A stretch of DNA of 64,000 bases. Origin: an uncultured Chloroflexota bacterium. Its GTDB lineage: Bacteria > Chloroflexota > Chloroflexia > Chloroflexales > Chloroflexaceae. Both the position numbers and the translations under genes were made by a program. The stretch is taken from contig CAKZKA010000061.1 of the NCBI GenBank assembly GCA_937120965.1, forward strand, positions 1 through 64,000. Reading direction: 5' to 3'. Shown here one piece after another: positions 33,799-42,997 of the stretch; position 1 is the first letter of the stretch, and each line of letters begins with the position of its first letter. The notes beneath the pieces are model-generated. The model did not search any database. It had not been told where the DNA came from and was given only the letters and a program-made list of their open reading frames with translations.

Positions 33799-34374
33799 CT
33801 ATGGTTCCACCGGTTCCTGAACGGCTAACGTCTCAGGATAGTCACGCCAGTAATAGACCACCACCGTCCCCGTGATCAGATCGTGCCAGCCCCGGCGCCG
33901 ATCGTCGATCAGGATGTTGAGAAAGCCGAAATAGAGCGGCAAGGAGGAAAGGGTATAGGCCAGAGCGCGCAGGGCGGCTCTGCCGGTTCGGAGGGGGCGC
34001 CCGTTGGTGCGGAGCACGCGCAGGCCGAGCAGGTACTTGCCGATCGTCGCCCCGCCGATGCGGATGAAAAAGGTAAAGTACAGAAAGGAGAAGAACTGAA
34101 GCGTCAGGAGACTGACCAGCAGGTTTCTTGCCAGCCCCTGGCCCGGGTTGCGCCAGTCAAGGGCGCCAAACAGCAGACGCAGGAGTTCATCAATGCCCGA
34201 TGTGCGTCTGAAGAACTCAAGCGTCATACCGCCGACCACCCAGAGGACAAAGATGATCGCCAGATCAATCACCATCGCCATGGTTCGGGTCACGAAGCCG
34301 GCGTAGCCAACGAACCTTTCGCCGGTCTGCCCGGCGCGGGCTTGCCGCGCGGCTCTGAAGGGATTTGCAGTCAT
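33799..34374 (-). CDS. RDD-family membrane protein
   Basis: 191 residues with three hydrophobic segments (about 27-50, 85-105 and 130-150). It has the RDD family pattern: GYAGFVTRTMAMVIDLAII at the start, then an IGGATIGKYLLGLRVL loop and LIDDRRRGWHDLITGTVVV near the end. RDD proteins are small polytopic proteins, some linked to Na+/H+ exchange or membrane stress. The ATG at 34374 is chosen; a TTG seven codons earlier is open. It sits 40 nt downstream of the 13-residue-repeat gene and probably belongs to the same operon. Transport function is not shown. Confidence 0.88.
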   Translation of the reverse strand: MTANPFRAARQARAGQTGERFVGYAGFVTRTMAMVIDLAIIFVLWVVGGMTLEFFRRTSGIDELLRLLFGALDWRNPGQGLARNLLVSLLTLQFFSFLYFTFFIRIGGATIGKYLLGLRVLRTNGRPLRTGRAALRALAYTLSSLPLYFGFLNILIDDRRRGWHDLITGTVVVYYWRDYPETLAVQEPVEP

Positions 34375-34414
34375 AGATACCCGCCGGTGGCTCAATCAAC
34401 ATTCACCCGGCGGA

Positions 34415-35785
34415 TCAGCGATCAGGGTCGCGGGTCGTTCCGGCGATCAGCAGGCCACGCAGCTCACGGGGCAGGGAGGCCCGCGGGGGACGCCGGAGCG
34501 CGCGTCGAACAAGGTTCTCGAGGCCGTGATCGCCCTGTATTGCCATGCCACGCACATCGTTCAGTATGTCGTGGGCCAGGGAACTACTCTGCGATCGCAC
34601 CAGTTCGGCCAGTGCCGGGTTCTGGGAGAGCGTTTCGATAGCCTGATCCATAGCCGGCGTTTCCGTCAGATAGGTAATCGCCTCTTCCATCGCCGGGGAA
34701 CGCACGATCTTGCCAATCGCCGCATCAAGCGCCGGGCTGCGGGCCACACTGTCAATCACCGTATCCAGGGCCGGACTGGCGGCAACCCGGGCCACCACCG
34801 TATCCAGGGCCGGGCTGGCGGCCACGCGCCCGATAGCCTGTTCAATCACGGGACCCGCGACGATATGCTCGACGGCCTCGTCCATGGCGGAGGAGCGAAC
34901 GATTGCGCCGAGGGCCTGCGCGACAGCGGGGCGGTCGGCGGCATAGATAATCGCGTGATGGAGCATATCTTCCAGCGCAGCCCGGGCAAAACGCCGGCTT
35001 GGCTCCGCTTCGGCCAGGCCGCGGGCGATCCAGCGCTGAGTCTCCTCATCGGTAGGATCGGCGTTGGCCCGGCGGCGGCGCACCCCGAAGCGGGGGAGTG
35101 GCAGCATCTCGATCACCACCCAGAACACCGTGCCAAAGAGGTAGGCTACCACGGTACGCAGCCAGGCAATCGGGTTGCCGCGGGGACGCAGGTGTGTTTC
35201 GGCCTCGAAGAGCCAGCCTATGAGCGCGTAGCGGAAGCGACCCGGGCCGGCCTCGTCGCCGCCGGCAGGGGTGGCCCCGCCGGGGCGGCTGATCCCGGCG
35301 GCTGCCTCCCACGCCTCTGAGCGCGCGGCCAACCCCTCGAGGCCCAGCAGCGCCCCGCCCACGACCAGCCGCAGCAGCGCCTCGGTTGAAGGGGGCGGCG
35401 GGAGCGTGGCCGCCTGCGCGCGCGCGTCGGGTTCGACGGGCGCAGCGGGCGTGGCCGGGGTGACGAGCGCGCCCTGTGTTGGCGCTTCTGTATCATCTAA
35501 ACGGATCATCGGCTTAATCGTAGTGGGCTGCGCCACCGCAGCAGTACCGGCAGAGCGCCGGGCGGCACGGTAGGCCAGAGCGTGCCGTCGCGCGCTCCGC
35601 GGGCGAGGGGAAGGCGCTGCGGAGACGCCGGGCGCCGCGTCGGGTTGCGCGGGCGCCTCGACCCCGGGCCCGGCGTCCGGCGGCGCAGGCGCAGAAGCCG
35701 CGGACGCTTCAGACGAGGCGGTCTCCAGCCGCTGGAAGGCCTCGTCGAGTTGTCGTCGGGCATGATCGAAGGAGGTTTTTGCCAT
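34415..35785 (-). CDS. Membrane protein with nine 13-residue repeats
   Basis: 456 residues, family not recognised. A low-complexity Ala/Pro/Thr region (about 25-135) precedes a hydrophobic segment (about 137-152) and a membrane helix (about 207-232, AWLRTVVAYLFGTVFWVVIEML), then RRRR. From about 285 to 400 a unit of exactly 13 residues recurs nine times (consensus SPALDxVIxxVAx; starts at 285, 298, 311, 324, 337, 350, 363, 376 and 389). It predicts a row of short helices, each opened by Ser/Thr-Pro. The ATG at 35785 has AGGGGG 6 nt upstream. It leads the RDD gene by 40 nt, so a shared membrane function is likely. Confidence 0.78.
   Translation of the reverse strand: MAKTSFDHARRQLDEAFQRLETASSEASAASAPAPPDAGPGVEAPAQPDAAPGVSAAPSPRPRSARRHALAYRAARRSAGTAAVAQPTTIKPMIRLDDTEAPTQGALVTPATPAAPVEPDARAQAATLPPPPSTEALLRLVVGGALLGLEGLAARSEAWEAAAGISRPGGATPAGGDEAGPGRFRYALIGWLFEAETHLRPRGNPIAWLRTVVAYLFGTVFWVVIEMLPLPRFGVRRRRANADPTDEETQRWIARGLAEAEPSRRFARAALEDMLHHAIIYAADRPAVAQALGAIVRSSAMDEAVEHIVAGPVIEQAIGRVAASPALDTVVARVAASPALDTVIDSVARSPALDAAIGKIVRSPAMEEAITYLTETPAMDQAIETLSQNPALAELVRSQSSSLAHDILNDVRGMAIQGDHGLENLVRRALRRPPRASLPRELRGLLIAGTTRDPDR
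34617..34945 (-). repeat. Coding tandem repeat, 39-bp period
   Basis: DNA behind the nine 13-residue units. Adjacent units differ at many third positions, which shows protein-level maintenance over recent DNA duplication, apart from the two SPALDTVxxRVAA units, which are close at the DNA level. Confidence 0.65.
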
Positions 35786-36221
35786 AGACGGCCCCCTGAT
35801 GGGAACATCGGAGAAAGCGGGTTTCCCCGTGCCCTGCCTGCCGGGGCGCCAGGCGCCCCCACCACCGGCTGGGGAATGGGGAAAGCAGATTTCCCCGCGC
35901 CCTGCCTGCCGGGGCGCCAGGCGCCCCCACCACCGGTTGGGGGATGGGGAAAGCGGGTTTCCCTCTACCCCTGGCCACAGGGGTGGCAAGCCCTCCCGTC
36001 GGGAAGGGGCGTGGGGAACCGCGGGCTCCCCTGCACCTTGCTCGCGGCGCATTTCCTGGCACTCTATTGTAGGCGAAGCCTATCTGCTTTGCCCTACCCG
36101 TAAGGACGGAACGCGCGACGTTCGAGCGGTATCGGGTTTGCGCGCTGCGCTTGCCGGAGAAGCGACCGAGCAGGGGTGAACCAGGTTCCCCTACACCTCT
36201 ATGCGCCGGATGGAAAAGCAG
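35786..36221. repeat. 436-bp intergenic array with 68-bp tandem repeats
   Basis: Units starting at 35831 and 35899 (gccctgcctgccggggcgcc) with a shortened third near 35960. Each carries ggcgccaggcgcc and a palindrome relative (GGGGAAAGCAGATTTCCCC at about 35877-35895). A further degenerate copy lies at about 36012-36030. No gene; 36060-36190 is unique sequence without coding signal. Confidence 0.65.
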
Positions 36222-39032
36222 CTATTTCAAGCGTTTGCGGCGCTGCTTGGCCGCCAGGAGTGACGCCAGGCGCTCGTCGGCGGGCGCGGGGGCGGAGGCC
36301 AGCGGCGGGGCTGGCGCCTCAGCCGTGGGGGGCCGGGCCTGCCGCGGCGCCGCGGGGGGCATAGGGCGCCGGGCGCGCTCCCGGGCGGCACGGAGACGGG
36401 CAAGCATCGCGTCGGCGCTTGCTGGCGCCAGCGCGGGGCGAGGACGGCGCGTCAGGGCAGGGGCCAGGCTGCCGGGGCGCAGGAACAGCCGGCGCAGGGC
36501 GATGTCCAGAGGAAGGAGCGCAAGGGCCAGCCAGAGGAGCGGCTGGCTGATGGCCCTTACGCGCCCCACGCGCTGCCCTGGCGCCTCGAACAGACTGGCC
36601 GGCGGCGGCGCGACGCGCCCGCCGCTGATGGCCGCCAGCGACTCCAGCAAGGCCGCGCCCGTCGCGTCCGGGCGATACTCTGGCGAATAGCTTACTACCA
36701 GGCCACCGCTGGCCGCGCCCAGCGGCTGCCCTGCGGCGTCCAGGGCCGTTACCCGGGCCAGGTAGACCCCGGGCTGGTCAGCCGGGACGGTGGCGCGGTA
36801 GCGGCCCGGCGCGACCCGGGTGAACTCCAGGGGCGCACCGGCGCCCGCAGGGTCGAGGAGCCGGCCCTGAACGGCGGCTACCGGGGCGGACAGGCCCTCC
36901 GCGCTACCCACAGCCAGGGTAAGAACCGCTTCTCCTTCCGTGGCGCTCAGCTCCAGGGTCAGGCGCCCATCATCCACGGGCGGCAGCACGGCATCAACCA
37001 GGCCGGCGGCGAACCGCGGAAACTGCTCCCAGCCGATCCACTCGGTAGCCCACTGGCCCTTGAGGTCACTGGTCCAGGCCAGGGTGCGGCCCAGGCCCAC
37101 CTGCCAGGTTGCGAGGAGCGGCGCGCCGTCGGGGGTGATCAGGAACGTGCGCGCGGTTGCCCGACGGCCGGTGTTGTTGTAGCCGTACAGGAGGGGCATG
37201 CCCTCCAGATCGCGTACGGGGGGAGCAGGCAGGGCCACCACCGGTGTCACCACCTCTTCCACCAGGTCGCGATCGGCGGCGCGCACCGTTTCGCTGAGAA
37301 AGATCGCCGGCACCTGGTCGGCGCGGGTGACGCGGTAAAATGCGCCGCCGCCTTCGCGGGCAGCGCGTTCGAGACGCGGGTTTGCCGCGCCCCCAATCGA
37401 AACGACGGTGATGGTAACGTCGCGCTGGCGCATCTGGTCTGCCAGGTCGGCGTAGTTGCTGTTGTCCAGACCGTCGGTTAGCAGGATCATGTGCTTGACG
37501 CGGGCATCGGCGGCGATCAGCGCCGGGGCGGCCAGCTCGATGCCCGCGCGGATGTTGGTGCCGCCGCCGAGACTCACCAGGCTCAGGGCGTTCTCAATGG
37601 CTGCCAGTGGCGGGAGCGGTTGCAGCGGCAGCACCGTGGTTGCCCGGTCGTCGAACGCGAAGATGCCGAGTTGATCGCCGGCGGCCAGGCCCTGGGTGGC
37701 CAGAAAAACAGCGTCTTTGGCCAGGTCGAGCCGGTTGCGCCCGGAGCCGGCGGTGTCGGCCATGCTGCCGCTCCGGTCAATCACCAGCGCCAGGGCCAGA
37801 TCAGGGCGTCGCTCGCGCGCAGGCGGGTCAAGCTCCACCGGGAGCACCTCGGCGATGGGGGTCCGTCGCCAGCCACCGGCGCCAAACGACTCGGCGCCGC
37901 CGATCATTGCCAGCCCGCCCCCCTGCTCGCGCACATACGTCACCAGTGCGCGCTGGACGGCCGAGGGCGCGGCGGTTGCGGGAACATCCACCAGAATAAC
38001 GGCAGCGAACTGGCGCAGGTCGACGGGGTCGGAAGCGACCTGACCGGGGCCGACGAGGGTCGGGCGCAACCCGGCGGCGGTCAGGGCGGCGCGCAGTGGC
38101 GCGGCGCGGTCCTCCGCCGCGGTCACCAGCAGCACGCGCGGCGGCCCTTCGACCCGGGTGAACGCGCCGCCGGTATTGTTGAGGGGCTGAGTGTCTCCGG
38201 CGGCGGTGATGCGCGCCTCAAAGCGACGGAAGCCGGCCTCTCCAGCCGGCGCCCGCACCTGGAGCGACTGCGCGCCCCCGGTGAGGGTGATTTCCTCGGC
38301 AGCCACCAGTTGCCCGTCGGCGAGCACCTCCACCCGGGCAGGTCCGCGCAGATCGCTCTCAATGTTCAGGGTCAGCGGCACGTCCTGGCCCTCGCGGGCC
38401 ACACCGGGAGCGTCAAGCCCGACAAGGCGCGCGTCGGGGCCGGCCTCGGCTGCCAGGGGCACCACTTCAATCGGTACACCGCGGAGCGCAGCCAGGCGCG
38501 CGGCCTCAACCGCGTCGCCCAGGTTCTGCGCCCCGTCGGAGAGCAGCACGAGCCGCTTCTGAGCATCGGCGGGCAGCAGCGCCAGGCCCAGCAGCAGCGC
38601 TTCGGCAATATCGGTGCGATTGCCCGCCACCACCGACGTCAGGCGCGGCAGGGAGGCCGGCGGCTGGGGCGCCCGTTCCACCGCAGCATTGGCGCCAAAC
38701 ACAACCACTGCTGCCCGGTCGCCGGGTGTTCCCGTTGCCAGGGCTTCATTCACATAGGCCAGAGCGCGCTCGCGCTGCGCGGGGGCCACCGAGTCGCTCC
38801 CATCAATCAGAAAGACCACCGCCGTATCGTCCACCGGCTGCACCACCTGGGCGCCGGCCAGGGCCAGCACAAGCGCGGCCAGGATGCCGCTGCGCACGGC
38901 AAGCAGCGCCAGGTAGCGCCCGCGGCCCAGGCGCGCGCGGTTGGCCCGCCGCGTGGCCCATGCGAAGAGCCACAGGAGGGGCAGGAGCGCAAGCAGCCAG
39001 AGGGCCGCAGGATGGACAAACGAGATCAGCAC
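36222..39032 (-). CDS. Double-VWA membrane protein with central amidotransferase-like fold, copy 1
   Basis: 936 residues. Two N-terminal helices (about 8-26 and 40-62) precede a first VWA domain with MIDAS FLIDGSDSV (Asp77, Ser79, Ser81). A beta-rich stretch and a class-I glutamine-amidotransferase-like region (YVREQGGGLAMIGGAESFGAGGW) follow, then a second VWA (LALVIDRSGSMADTAG). A C-terminal helix (LLWLALALLPLDIALRRLFL) comes before an Ala/Pro/Arg tail. The order matches the BatA/YegL-type proteins often called 'VWA and GATase-like' in Chloroflexota. It probably acts outside the membrane in metal-dependent protein binding. The GTG start at 39032 begins the first helix. Full-length paralog of the 47910-50810 gene. 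Confidence 0.84.
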   Translation of the reverse strand: MLISFVHPAALWLLALLPLLWLFAWATRRANRARLGRGRYLALLAVRSGILAALVLALAGAQVVQPVDDTAVVFLIDGSDSVAPAQRERALAYVNEALATGTPGDRAAVVVFGANAAVERAPQPPASLPRLTSVVAGNRTDIAEALLLGLALLPADAQKRLVLLSDGAQNLGDAVEAARLAALRGVPIEVVPLAAEAGPDARLVGLDAPGVAREGQDVPLTLNIESDLRGPARVEVLADGQLVAAEEITLTGGAQSLQVRAPAGEAGFRRFEARITAAGDTQPLNNTGGAFTRVEGPPRVLLVTAAEDRAAPLRAALTAAGLRPTLVGPGQVASDPVDLRQFAAVILVDVPATAAPSAVQRALVTYVREQGGGLAMIGGAESFGAGGWRRTPIAEVLPVELDPPARERRPDLALALVIDRSGSMADTAGSGRNRLDLAKDAVFLATQGLAAGDQLGIFAFDDRATTVLPLQPLPPLAAIENALSLVSLGGGTNIRAGIELAAPALIAADARVKHMILLTDGLDNSNYADLADQMRQRDVTITVVSIGGAANPRLERAAREGGGAFYRVTRADQVPAIFLSETVRAADRDLVEEVVTPVVALPAPPVRDLEGMPLLYGYNNTGRRATARTFLITPDGAPLLATWQVGLGRTLAWTSDLKGQWATEWIGWEQFPRFAAGLVDAVLPPVDDGRLTLELSATEGEAVLTLAVGSAEGLSAPVAAVQGRLLDPAGAGAPLEFTRVAPGRYRATVPADQPGVYLARVTALDAAGQPLGAASGGLVVSYSPEYRPDATGAALLESLAAISGGRVAPPPASLFEAPGQRVGRVRAISQPLLWLALALLPLDIALRRLFLRPGSLAPALTRRPRPALAPASADAMLARLRAARERARRPMPPAAPRQARPPTAEAPAPPLASAPAPADERLASLLAAKQRRKRLK

Positions 39033-39260
39033 GGTGTGTCCACGGATGGGTAGTCTCCTGATGTGAACATACGGGGAAACCGGGTTTCCCCACGCCCCTC
39101 CCTGAGGAGAGGGTTTGGGAGGGCTGTGCCCTCCCAAGAAAAACCTATGTTCATCGTGTCGTTATGCGGCGCAGCCGATGACCATCTGATGTGAAAGCGG
39201 ATGTTCCCCTGCCTGCCAGGGCGAAGTTGTAGTCCTGGGTACACTCTACCACACTACGGT
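39033..39260. repeat. Repeats between the VWA and phosphatase genes
   Basis: Palindrome GGGGAAACCGGGTTTCCCC at 39073-39091, GGGAGGGCtgtGCCCTCCC hairpin at about 39117-39136, and the atgttcat / cgttatgcggcgcagcc module at about 39149-39175. No gene. Confidence 0.68.
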
Positions 39261-42200
39261 TCACGTAACACGAACAACCACCAGGGTCATATCGTCGTGA
39301 GGCGGCATACCCTCGCTGAAGGCGTGTACCTCGGCGAACACCCGGTCAACCAGTTGACCGGCGGGCAGGTGGCCCCAGCGCTGGACGAGCCGCTCGAGGC
39401 GCTCGAAGCCGAAGAGGTTGCGGCGCTGGTCGTGGGCCTCGACGATGCCATCCGTGTAGAACAGCACCGTGTCGCCTGGCCCCACTTCCACTTCGAACTG
39501 GCCGAACGTGACACGATCGGAGAGGCCGAGGGGCAACGCTGGCGGCCCTTCGAGAAAACAGGTGCGCCCATCGGCGCGGCGCAGCAACGGGGTGAGTTGC
39601 CCCGCCAGGGCCAGCACCAGCCGGTCGCGGGCCCGATCCACCAGGGCGTAACTGAGGGCCACGAAGCTGTTGCGGGGCACGTCGTCAACCAGCGAGCGGT
39701 TGGTCTCGGTCAACACGACCGAGGGCGTCTCGTGATTACGGGCCTCGGAGCGGGCGGTCGAGCGGGCAACCGCCATAAGCATCGCCGCCGGAAGCGATTT
39801 TCCACTCACGTCGCCGACGATCACCCCGATCCGCGCGCCCAGTTGCACCACGTCGTAGAAATCTCCGCCGGTCTCCCGCGCTGGCACACAGCGGGCCGCC
39901 AGTTCCAACCCTCCCACGGTGGGCAACTGGCGGGGGAACAGGTTGGCCTGGATGCGGCGGGCGATCTCCAGTTCTTGCTCCACGCGCGCCACCGATTCCT
40001 GGTACAGCCGGGCATTCTCGATCGCCAGCGCGGCGTGGTTGGCAAAGGCGCTTGCCACCTCAACATCACGCTCGCTGAAGACCCGCCCGGAGCTGTTGTC
40101 ACCTTCCAGGGGATGGCGCGAGTCGATGTTGAGCACCCCAACGACGTGGCCGCGGGCAATCAACGGCACGCCGATCCAGGAGGAGATATTCTCGGACGAA
40201 GGCAGGTGCAGCCAGGGAACAGTGGTCCGACCGGCTATGTAGCGCAGGGGCGCGCCGGTACGGGCCACGTGCCCGGCGGCGCTGCCCTCCAGGGGCAGGA
40301 TCAGGTTGCGCGGCTCGATGCCGGGCGCGCGCCCGCACGAGGCCACCAGGCGCAACTGCGCGCCGTCGAGGAGCATGATCGAGGCAGTATCAAAGACGAT
40401 GACCTTCTGTAACTCAGCCAGCACCAGCCGCAGCACCTCGCCCGGGTCGAAGGTGGAGCTGAGCACCCGGGTCATCTCCCGCAGCGTCTCCGCGGTGCGC
40501 CGCTGCTCCTGCTCGGCGGCGAAGAGTTGCGCATTCTCGACCGCTGTGGCGATTGCCGTGGCGACCGTGCTCATCAGCTCCAGTTCTTCGTCGCCGAAGC
40601 GCAGCGGCGCGCCATAGCTATCCAGCGAGATCGATCCCAGCACCCGGTCGCGGCTCACCAGGGGCACGATCACGAGCGAGCGGATGCCCATAGCCCGCCA
40701 GCGTTGGCGACTGCGCTCGGCCAGCGGATCGCGTTCGATATCTTCAATCACCACCGGGCGCCGGGTGGCGATCAGCCGCTCGACCAGGGGATTGTCCTGT
40801 AATGGAATGGGCAGGCCCACTGTGCCGGTCTCAGGGTACTCGGCGACCACCGTGCCCGTCTCAGGCTCGGTGAAGAGGATCGTGCCGGTGTGATCGGCCC
40901 AGAACAGCCGCATGAGTTCACGGGCGGCAAGCGCCAGGATCTCCTGCTGATCCAGGCGCGCGGCCAGCACCGAGGCGATGCGGTTCACCAGTTCCATGCG
41001 GTGGGCCTGCCGTTCCACCGCCTCAGCGTGCAGGCGCGTCTCTTCCAGCAGCCGCTCGCGCTCCTGGAAGAGCCGCACCTTCTGCACGCCCAGGCTCACG
41101 TGGCTCGCCACCTGGTAGAGAAAATCAATCGTGCCGGTGTCGTAACGGGAGGGCCGGTAATCCTGGATGGAGAGCACCCCGATCAACTCGCCATCACGGG
41201 CCACCAGTGGGACGCCGGCCCAGGAACGCACCAGCCGCTCCGGCCCCACCGGGCGCGGCTCGATGCCGCGGCGGGCCAGCTCGTGGCGTTCGTGCAGCAG
41301 ATCGTGAAAGAGCAGCGGTTCACGGTGGGTCATGATCCAGTGGCTCAGCGAGCCGGGGGTCACCTGGCGCCCGACGAGATTGAGGGGTACCGATTGTCCT
41401 TCTTCCACAAATACGGCGTTGGTAATCACCTCACTCTCAGGCTCACAGATCAACAGCGCAAAGACCGGGGCGCCCAGCAGGTCGTTGAAGACCCGGTAGA
41501 TCTCCGCCAGCATTTTATCCAGATCATACGACGCGGTGACCACCTTGCCGATCTGGCCGATGGCATCGAGTTCGGCGATCTGCCGCTCCTGTTCGTCGAG
41601 CAGACGGCGATTCTCGACGATGATCGCGATCTGATTAGCCACCGACTGCGCGACACGCACATCGTGCTCACTGAAATCGCGCTGGGCGAAGCCGAAGAGG
41701 CTCAACGTTCCCACCACGGTACTTCCGGCGAAGAGGGGCAGAATGAGCGAGCACTCGAAGCGCGGAAAGACCTCCAGAGGCAGCGAGCCGCCACGCCGGA
41801 ACTCGTACCACTCCCGCGGCACCACAATCGGCTCGCCTGTCTCGACAACGGAGCGAATGGGACTGGTTGCCAGAGGTGAGCGGTAGGTGCGTTGCTCGTA
41901 CTCTTCTGAAAAGCCCCGCTGGCAGCAGAGCACGAGGTGCTCGCGGGGCGCATCGAGCAGGCGCACATTGCCGGCCTCGAGGCGAAACAGGCGCAACACG
42001 ATATCCAGGGCGCGCCCGAGGGTCTCAGCGAGGGGGCGCCGCTCCACCAGGCCAGCGGAGATGGCGCTCAGCGCCGCAAGCTCCTCGGTGCGCGCGGCTA
42101 CCTGGGCGCCGAGCGCGGCGCGCAACTGCTCCTGGCGCCTGACCAGGACCACGTTCTCCAGCACCACGGCGATCACGTTTGCGATGCGCTGGAGCAGTTC

Positions 42201-42710
42201 CAGATCGGTTGGTGTGTAGACACCGGCCCGATAACTCTGGACCGACAGCACGCCGATGGCTTCGGCGCCGATCATCAGCGGCACGCCGAGCCAGGCCCGC
42301 GAGCGTTTCTCGTGAGCGCCGCCGGGCGGCAGCGCAGCGGCATCACCTTCAGCCAGGAGATCTTGAATGAGGAGAGGTTGTCTGGTACGGATGATCGTGC
42401 CGGTGAGGTAGCCGAACTCAACGTCCTCGATAAACTCGCTTACCTCTTCGGTAGCCAGCAGGGCATAGGCGAAGCGCTCATGGCGCTCGCCGCAACATGC
42501 CAGGTAGAAGGTGTCGAAGGTGACGACGCGGGCCAGTTCGCGCTGGATACGCTCGAAGATCGTGCGCGCATCGGGGTGCTCGCTCCCAACCAGACTGATG
42601 GCGGTCAGCGCGTGAAGCAGACGGGCATCACGCTCGTGCTGGGAGAGCAACTGATCGCGTTGCCGTTCGAGATCGCGTATCCGAGCGCGGCTGGAAGTGG
42701 ACCGTGGCAT
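39261..42710 (-). CDS. PP2C-type (SpoIIE/RsbU) serine phosphatase with five GAF domains
   Basis: About 1149 residues. An N-terminal coiled-coil helix (RIRDLERQRDQLLSQHERD) precedes five GAF domains at roughly 30-190, 205-365, 375-560, 575-725 and 735-915; each ends in a helix such as ANVIAVVLENV or ANHAALAIENARLY. The PP2C/SpoIIE domain (about 930-1149) has RETGGDFYDVVQL, VGDVSGKSLPAAMLMA, VLFYTDGIVEA and MPPHDDMTLVVVRV, with metal-binding Asp residues in place. Such proteins sense small molecules or redox through GAF and dephosphorylate anti-sigma-factor antagonists. No RsbW/RsbV genes are nearby. The ATG at 42710 is chosen; the upstream frame is low-complexity. Confidence 0.92.
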   Translation of the reverse strand: MPRSTSSRARIRDLERQRDQLLSQHERDARLLHALTAISLVGSEHPDARTIFERIQRELARVVTFDTFYLACCGERHERFAYALLATEEVSEFIEDVEFGYLTGTIIRTRQPLLIQDLLAEGDAAALPPGGAHEKRSRAWLGVPLMIGAEAIGVLSVQSYRAGVYTPTDLELLQRIANVIAVVLENVVLVRRQEQLRAALGAQVAARTEELAALSAISAGLVERRPLAETLGRALDIVLRLFRLEAGNVRLLDAPREHLVLCCQRGFSEEYEQRTYRSPLATSPIRSVVETGEPIVVPREWYEFRRGGSLPLEVFPRFECSLILPLFAGSTVVGTLSLFGFAQRDFSEHDVRVAQSVANQIAIIVENRRLLDEQERQIAELDAIGQIGKVVTASYDLDKMLAEIYRVFNDLLGAPVFALLICEPESEVITNAVFVEEGQSVPLNLVGRQVTPGSLSHWIMTHREPLLFHDLLHERHELARRGIEPRPVGPERLVRSWAGVPLVARDGELIGVLSIQDYRPSRYDTGTIDFLYQVASHVSLGVQKVRLFQERERLLEETRLHAEAVERQAHRMELVNRIASVLAARLDQQEILALAARELMRLFWADHTGTILFTEPETGTVVAEYPETGTVGLPIPLQDNPLVERLIATRRPVVIEDIERDPLAERSRQRWRAMGIRSLVIVPLVSRDRVLGSISLDSYGAPLRFGDEELELMSTVATAIATAVENAQLFAAEQEQRRTAETLREMTRVLSSTFDPGEVLRLVLAELQKVIVFDTASIMLLDGAQLRLVASCGRAPGIEPRNLILPLEGSAAGHVARTGAPLRYIAGRTTVPWLHLPSSENISSWIGVPLIARGHVVGVLNIDSRHPLEGDNSSGRVFSERDVEVASAFANHAALAIENARLYQESVARVEQELEIARRIQANLFPRQLPTVGGLELAARCVPARETGGDFYDVVQLGARIGVIVGDVSGKSLPAAMLMAVARSTARSEARNHETPSVVLTETNRSLVDDVPRNSFVALSYALVDRARDRLVLALAGQLTPLLRRADGRTCFLEGPPALPLGLSDRVTFGQFEVEVGPGDTVLFYTDGIVEAHDQRRNLFGFERLERLVQRWGHLPAGQLVDRVFAEVHAFSEGMPPHDDMTLVVVRVT

Positions 42711-42882
42711 AGCCTGTCCCCGCGTGCTGGCACGTCGTAGCAGAAGGCGGCCGGGGGCCGGTTCGATGTCGGGCGCTGGTGCGGCTGCGCTGCTCGTTGT
42801 GAACAGCCGCCCCCGGGAGCGGGAGGTGAGGCCCCGGTCTCCACGCGAACCCGCGCGCACCGTTATGGCGCGTCCCCGCTCC

Positions 42883-42992
42883 GTACGTGTTCACACCTTT
42901 CCCGGGTGCGCGGGTATCTTGCGCGCATCCAAGCCATTGCGGGCGGGACGCCCGCGCACCCCGGGTGACTTACCCCACATGTGAACACGTAC
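42883..42992. repeat. Long inverted repeat copy 4
   Basis: GTACGTGTTCACA at the left end and TGTGAACACGTAC at the right; inner arms CCCGGGTGCGCGGG and CCCGCGCACCCCGGG. Empty MITE site at about 42965-42975 (gtgacttacccc). It lies between the ygfZ and phosphatase genes. Confidence 0.72.
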
Positions 42993-42997
42993 CCCGC

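Noticed and set aside
37491-39053. 520-codon open frame antisense to VWA copy 1
   Set aside because: Shadow of a strongly supported gene; low-complexity product.
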